DNA of 9,042 nt, taken from the NCBI GenBank assembly GCA_025462805.1, contig JAOAPJ010000070.1, positions 1 to 9,042 of the forward strand, written 5' to 3'. Numbering within the stretch: the stretch's first letter is position 1; the number at the start of each line of letters is the position of its first letter. A program made the translations under genes and the position numbers. Below are positions 6,996 through 9,042 of the stretch, in pieces. Origin of the DNA: Acidobacteriaceae bacterium. Lineage in GTDB: Bacteria; Acidobacteriota; Terriglobia; Terriglobales; Acidobacteriaceae. The notes under the pieces are model-generated. The model saw nothing but the letters and a program-made list of their open reading frames with translations. It did no database searches and had not been told where the DNA came from.

Positions 6996-8465
6996 TCAGT
7001 ACCAGCCAATCGGCTTCTCATTCAGGTTGATGTACACCTGCTTGGTTTCGAGGTACTCCTCGATGCCCCAGGGTCCAAGCTCTCGTCCGACGCCGGACTG
7101 CTTGTACCCTCCCCACGGCGCCTCCACGCAAGTTGGCTGCATGTGGTTGACCCAGACGATGCCCGCGCGCAATGCGTTCACCACACGGAATGCCTTGTAG
7201 ATATCCCGGGACCACACCGCGGCTGCGAGCCCGTAGTGGGTGTCATTGGCGATTCGCAGTGCCGCCGCCTCATCATCGAAAGGGATCACGGCCGCAACGG
7301 GTCCGAATATCTCCTCGCGCGCGATGCGAGCACCGTTATCGACGTCATAGAAAATGGTCGGCTCGATGTAGTAGCCCTTATCAAACTCTGCAGGCCTTCC
7401 ACCGCCGGTCGCCACCTTCGCCTCCCCCTTACCAATTTCGAGATAAGAAGTGATTCGTTCGTAGTGCTCTTTGCTCACGACGGGCCCCATCTTTGTTTCG
7501 CGGTCGAGTGGCGCGCCTAACTTGATCGTCTTGGCCTTCTCGCTCATCGCTTCGACGAATTTTGAGTAGATCTTCTTCTCAACCAGAATGCGGCTTCCCG
7601 CCGAACAGACCTCCCCCTGGTTGATGAAAATCCCGAAGAGCGCGCCGTCTATCGATGCCTCCCAATCGGCGTCAGCGAAAAAGATGTTTGGCGACTTACC
7701 GCCCAGTTCGAGGCTGACCCGCTTCAGCGTATCTGCGGCGCGTCGCACGATGCTCTTGCCCACCTCGGTGCTGCCAGTGAAAGCGATCTTGTCGACCAGG
7801 GGATGCTCGACGATGGCGACGCCGCAGGTCTCGCCAACGCCGTTCACCACATTAACGACGCCGGGCGGCAATCCCGCTTCCGCAAACCAGTCAGCCAGCA
7901 TCAGAGTCGTCAGTGGGGTCTGCTCTGCCGGCTTCAGTACGCAGGTACAGCCGGCCGCAATCGCCGGACCCAGCTTCCAGGCAGCCATCAGAAGCGGGTA
8001 ATTCCACGGAACGATCAGGCCCGCCACGCCGACCGGCTCCCGCAAAGAGAGGCTCAGCGCATTGGCTGAGACCGGGTTCACCTGACCGGGAATCTTGGTC
8101 GCAAGTCCGCCATAGTATTCCAACACCTCCGCCACTGCGCCGATGTCCCCCTCTGCTTCGACGATCGGCTTGCCGGTATTTCTCGCCTCCAACTCGGCGA
8201 GTGAAGCAAGCTGCTCACGTACCTTCGCAGCCAGTCGGAACAGAATTTGGGCGCGGCCGAGCGGCGTCGAAGTCGCCCAGGGACCGGTATCGAAGGCGCG
8301 GCGAGCGGCCTGCACGGCACGATCGACCTCTCGCGCACCGGCGGAGAGCACCCGAGCCATCACCTCTTCGGTCGAAGGGTCGTATACCTCGAACGATTCT
8401 CCAGACTCGTTTCCGGCCCACTGCCCATCGATGTAATGCTGGTACACGCCTTTCGCTGACTGCAT
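6996..8465 (-). CDS. Aldehyde dehydrogenase, NAD(P)-dependent (betaine/aminoaldehyde dehydrogenase-like)
   Basis: Enzymes of this family oxidise aldehydes to carboxylic acids in the cytoplasm with NAD(P)+. The 489 residues are full length. Catalytic and binding residues are all present: N155 in VPWNYP, K178 in VLKPAEQTPL, the nucleotide loop FTGSTEVG (229-236), general base E253 in LELGGKSPN, nucleophile C287 in NQGEVCSAGSR, and E385 in EEIFGPV. The C-terminus is WGGYKQSGVGRELG, then a tail ending in PIGWY, a tail seen in betaine and aminoaldehyde dehydrogenases. Here it most likely clears aldehydes made by the flavin oxidase, the aminotransferase and possibly the copper amine oxidase. It is the first gene of the operon. 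The ATG at 8465 has a modest GAGG (8476-8473) 7 bases upstream. Two palindrome-containing repeats lie 51 and 115 bases upstream of the start codon and may regulate it. The exact aldehyde (gamma-aminobutyraldehyde, betaine aldehyde or other) is not decided by sequence. Confidence 0.93.
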   Translation of the reverse strand: MQSAKGVYQHYIDGQWAGNESGESFEVYDPSTEEVMARVLSAGAREVDRAVQAARRAFDTGPWATSTPLGRAQILFRLAAKVREQLASLAELEARNTGKPIVEAEGDIGAVAEVLEYYGGLATKIPGQVNPVSANALSLSLREPVGVAGLIVPWNYPLLMAAWKLGPAIAAGCTCVLKPAEQTPLTTLMLADWFAEAGLPPGVVNVVNGVGETCGVAIVEHPLVDKIAFTGSTEVGKSIVRRAADTLKRVSLELGGKSPNIFFADADWEASIDGALFGIFINQGEVCSAGSRILVEKKIYSKFVEAMSEKAKTIKLGAPLDRETKMGPVVSKEHYERITSYLEIGKGEAKVATGGGRPAEFDKGYYIEPTIFYDVDNGARIAREEIFGPVAAVIPFDDEAAALRIANDTHYGLAAAVWSRDIYKAFRVVNALRAGIVWVNHMQPTCVEAPWGGYKQSGVGRELGPWGIEEYLETKQVYINLNEKPIGWY

Positions 8466-8515
8466 CGAGTCGCCTCGTGTTTAAGGATGTGTTGCAGGGG
8501 ACTGTCCGGGCCCAG

Positions 8516-8537
8516 ATCGCACTCGGGGTGCGTTTAG
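8516..8537. repeat. Direct repeat copy 1 with palindromic core, candidate operator
   Basis: Twenty-two bases starting ATCGCACTCGGGGTGCGT and ending TTAG. The core CGCAC-TCGGG-GTGCG is an inverted repeat with 5-base arms and a 5-base centre. It is repeated at 8580-8601 with one mismatch (T for C at position 19). Its left end is 51 bases upstream of the aldehyde dehydrogenase start codon. The symmetric core suits binding by a dimeric regulator; as RNA it could form a short hairpin. Confidence 0.6.
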
Positions 8538-8579
8538 AACGGCTGAACACGATGAGCTGCGCAGGTAAAACATCTGCCC

Positions 8580-8601
8580 ATCGCACTCGGGGTGCGTCTA
8601 G
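8580..8601. repeat. Direct repeat copy 2 with palindromic core, candidate operator
   Basis: Second copy of the repeat at 8516-8537, identical in 21 of 22 positions and in the same orientation. Start-to-start distance is 64 bases, close to six helical turns, so two bound proteins would lie on the same face of the DNA. No repeat is visible beyond these units, so they are isolated conserved boxes and not part of a longer duplication. Confidence 0.6.
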
Positions 8602-8634
8602 GCGTCACGATGCGCGAATGGGCAACGCCGCAGC

Positions 8635-8652
8635 AGTATCACTAGTATCACT
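8635..8652. repeat. 9-base perfect tandem duplication
   Basis: AGTATCACT occurs twice in a row (8635-8643 and 8644-8652). It lies upstream of the two 22-base repeats with respect to the aldehyde dehydrogenase gene. On the minus strand the units read AGTGATACT, with some likeness to a -10 element, but no -35 is correctly spaced. It may be slippage or a binding site; function is unknown. Confidence 0.45.
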
Positions 8653-8893
8653 AAGAGCTTGATTGCCAAAGAGGAAAACGGTCTAGGCCGCCCGGGCGTG
8701 GTAGCAAGTCGCAAGGGGAGGTCTGCAAAAGCAAGGCCCGGAAGATGACCCGACAACCGTGGCCGCGCGCTGCCGAGGCAGCACCCTCTCGAGTTTGGCT
8801 TGGTGTTTCGAAAGCAACATGATCCGCAGGCACGCGTAGCCTCTTTTTGCCCGTCGCTGCATTGTTTCCGGAAAAAAGGTAGATACTAGTCGC

Positions 8894-9042
8894 ATGCGGT
8901 TTCGGGCGACATGGGCGAGTTTCTTGACAGCGATGCTGCTGTTCATCTCGTCCGCTGCCTCAAACTGTGAGATCAAGTGCGAACTCACCAGCTCGGGTCC
9001 GAGTTGCCATGCCGCCGCGCACACCGGTCGTGCTCAGCATGA
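8894..9042 (+). CDS. Small exported Cys/His-containing protein, N-terminal part (truncated by window edge)
   Basis: The frame from ATG 8894 is open to the right edge (49 codons visible), so it is incomplete. The start MRFRATWASFLTAMLLFISS is a good signal peptide: two arginines, a hydrophobic core, then SSAAS as a likely cleavage site. The exported part begins NCEIKCELTSSGPSCHAAAH, with C24, C28, C36 and H37 close together, which suggests metal binding or disulfides. I do not recognise a named family. A possible ribosome site AAGGTAG (8876-8882) is 11 bases from the ATG, somewhat far. The gene diverges from the amine operon, so shared regulation is possible but not shown. The minus-strand frame over the same bases (9024-8683) lacks any protein-like feature. 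Support is the signal peptide and the Cys pattern; moderate confidence. Confidence 0.55.
   Translation, partial: MRFRATWASFLTAMLLFISSAASNCEIKCELTSSGPSCHAAAHTGRAQH

Larger units (their letters stand above)
8466..8893. other. Divergent intergenic region between aldehyde dehydrogenase and secreted-protein gene
   Basis: This stretch of 428 bases holds no convincing gene. It contains two 22-base direct repeats with palindromic cores, a 9-base tandem duplication, and a small GC-rich hairpin (GCTGC-CGAG-GCAGC, 8769-8782) without a U-run. No strong sigma70 promoter is visible in either direction. The best minus-strand -35-like box is TTGGCA (8669-8664), but no good -10 follows at the right distance. 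I compared the middle part with common riboswitches by eye and found no match. Confidence 0.5.

Noticed and set aside
8641..8669. Minus-strand promoter TTGGCA plus a -10 inside the 9-base duplication
   Set aside because: The 17-base spacing gives ACTAGT, only three of six consensus bases, and the better GATACT boxes are at 14 and 23 bases. It is too weak to annotate.
8690..8800. Possible riboswitch or structured RNA in the GC-rich part of the divergent region
   Set aside because: The segments GCAAAAGC and GGCCCGG faintly recall a cyclic-di-GMP aptamer, but the conserved boxes and pairing order do not fit. A covariance-model search would settle it.
8641..8890. GATACTAGT on the plus strand at 8882-8890 and its reverse complement at 8641-8649, as a shared divergent element
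   Set aside because: A single 9-base match within some 430 bases is expected by chance at roughly this level, and the two copies lie at unequal distances from their genes.
8683..9024. Minus-strand frame of 113 codons at the right edge
   Set aside because: It has no recognisable domain and no ribosome site that I trust, and it lies antisense to a frame with a clear signal peptide. It is probably a high-GC shadow.

Overview
The window looks like a chromosomal segment of an Acidobacteriota bacterium (Terriglobia type). The main pointer is the left-hand gene, an Oar-like TonB-dependent receptor that starts with a carboxypeptidase-regulatory-like domain, a family strongly expanded in that phylum. 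The high-GC coding style and the small secreted Cys/His protein at the right edge fit. The assignment is inference from protein character, not from a marker gene. I see no mobile element, CRISPR array, rRNA or tRNA.

Six genes lie on the minus strand and are read from right to left. The first four are tightly packed (8465 to 3793): an aldehyde dehydrogenase, a half-size EamA/DMT membrane protein, a DAO-family FAD amine oxidase and a class III omega-aminotransferase. Gaps are 15, 10 and 19 bases, or the FAD gene overlaps its upstream neighbour if it uses a TTG start. This looks like one operon. A gap of about 480 bases follows, with a convincing sigma70-type promoter (3676-3703) and an unusually long leader. 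Next come a secreted copper amine oxidase (3312 to 1309) and, 102 bases later, the N-terminal 402 residues of the TonB-dependent receptor, which runs off the left edge. To the right of the aldehyde dehydrogenase is a divergent intergenic region with two 22-base direct repeats. It is followed by the start of a plus-strand gene for a small exported protein, cut by the right edge.

The enzymes make sense together as amine breakdown. Three unrelated chemistries turn amines into aldehydes: copper/topaquinone, flavin, and PLP transamination. One NAD(P)-type aldehyde dehydrogenase can then oxidise the aldehydes to acids. The copper enzyme carries a signal peptide and would act outside the cytoplasm; the other three would act inside. 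The EamA protein may move substrate or product, and the outer-membrane receptor may import a ligand. Candidate substrates are polyamines, omega-amino acids such as beta-alanine or GABA, and aromatic monoamines. No gamma-glutamylputrescine synthetase or regulator gene is present, so the substrate is not fixed by this window.

No wholly new system is evident. The least explained parts are the paired palindrome-containing repeats upstream of the aldehyde dehydrogenase, the long leader before the copper amine oxidase, and the small exported protein.
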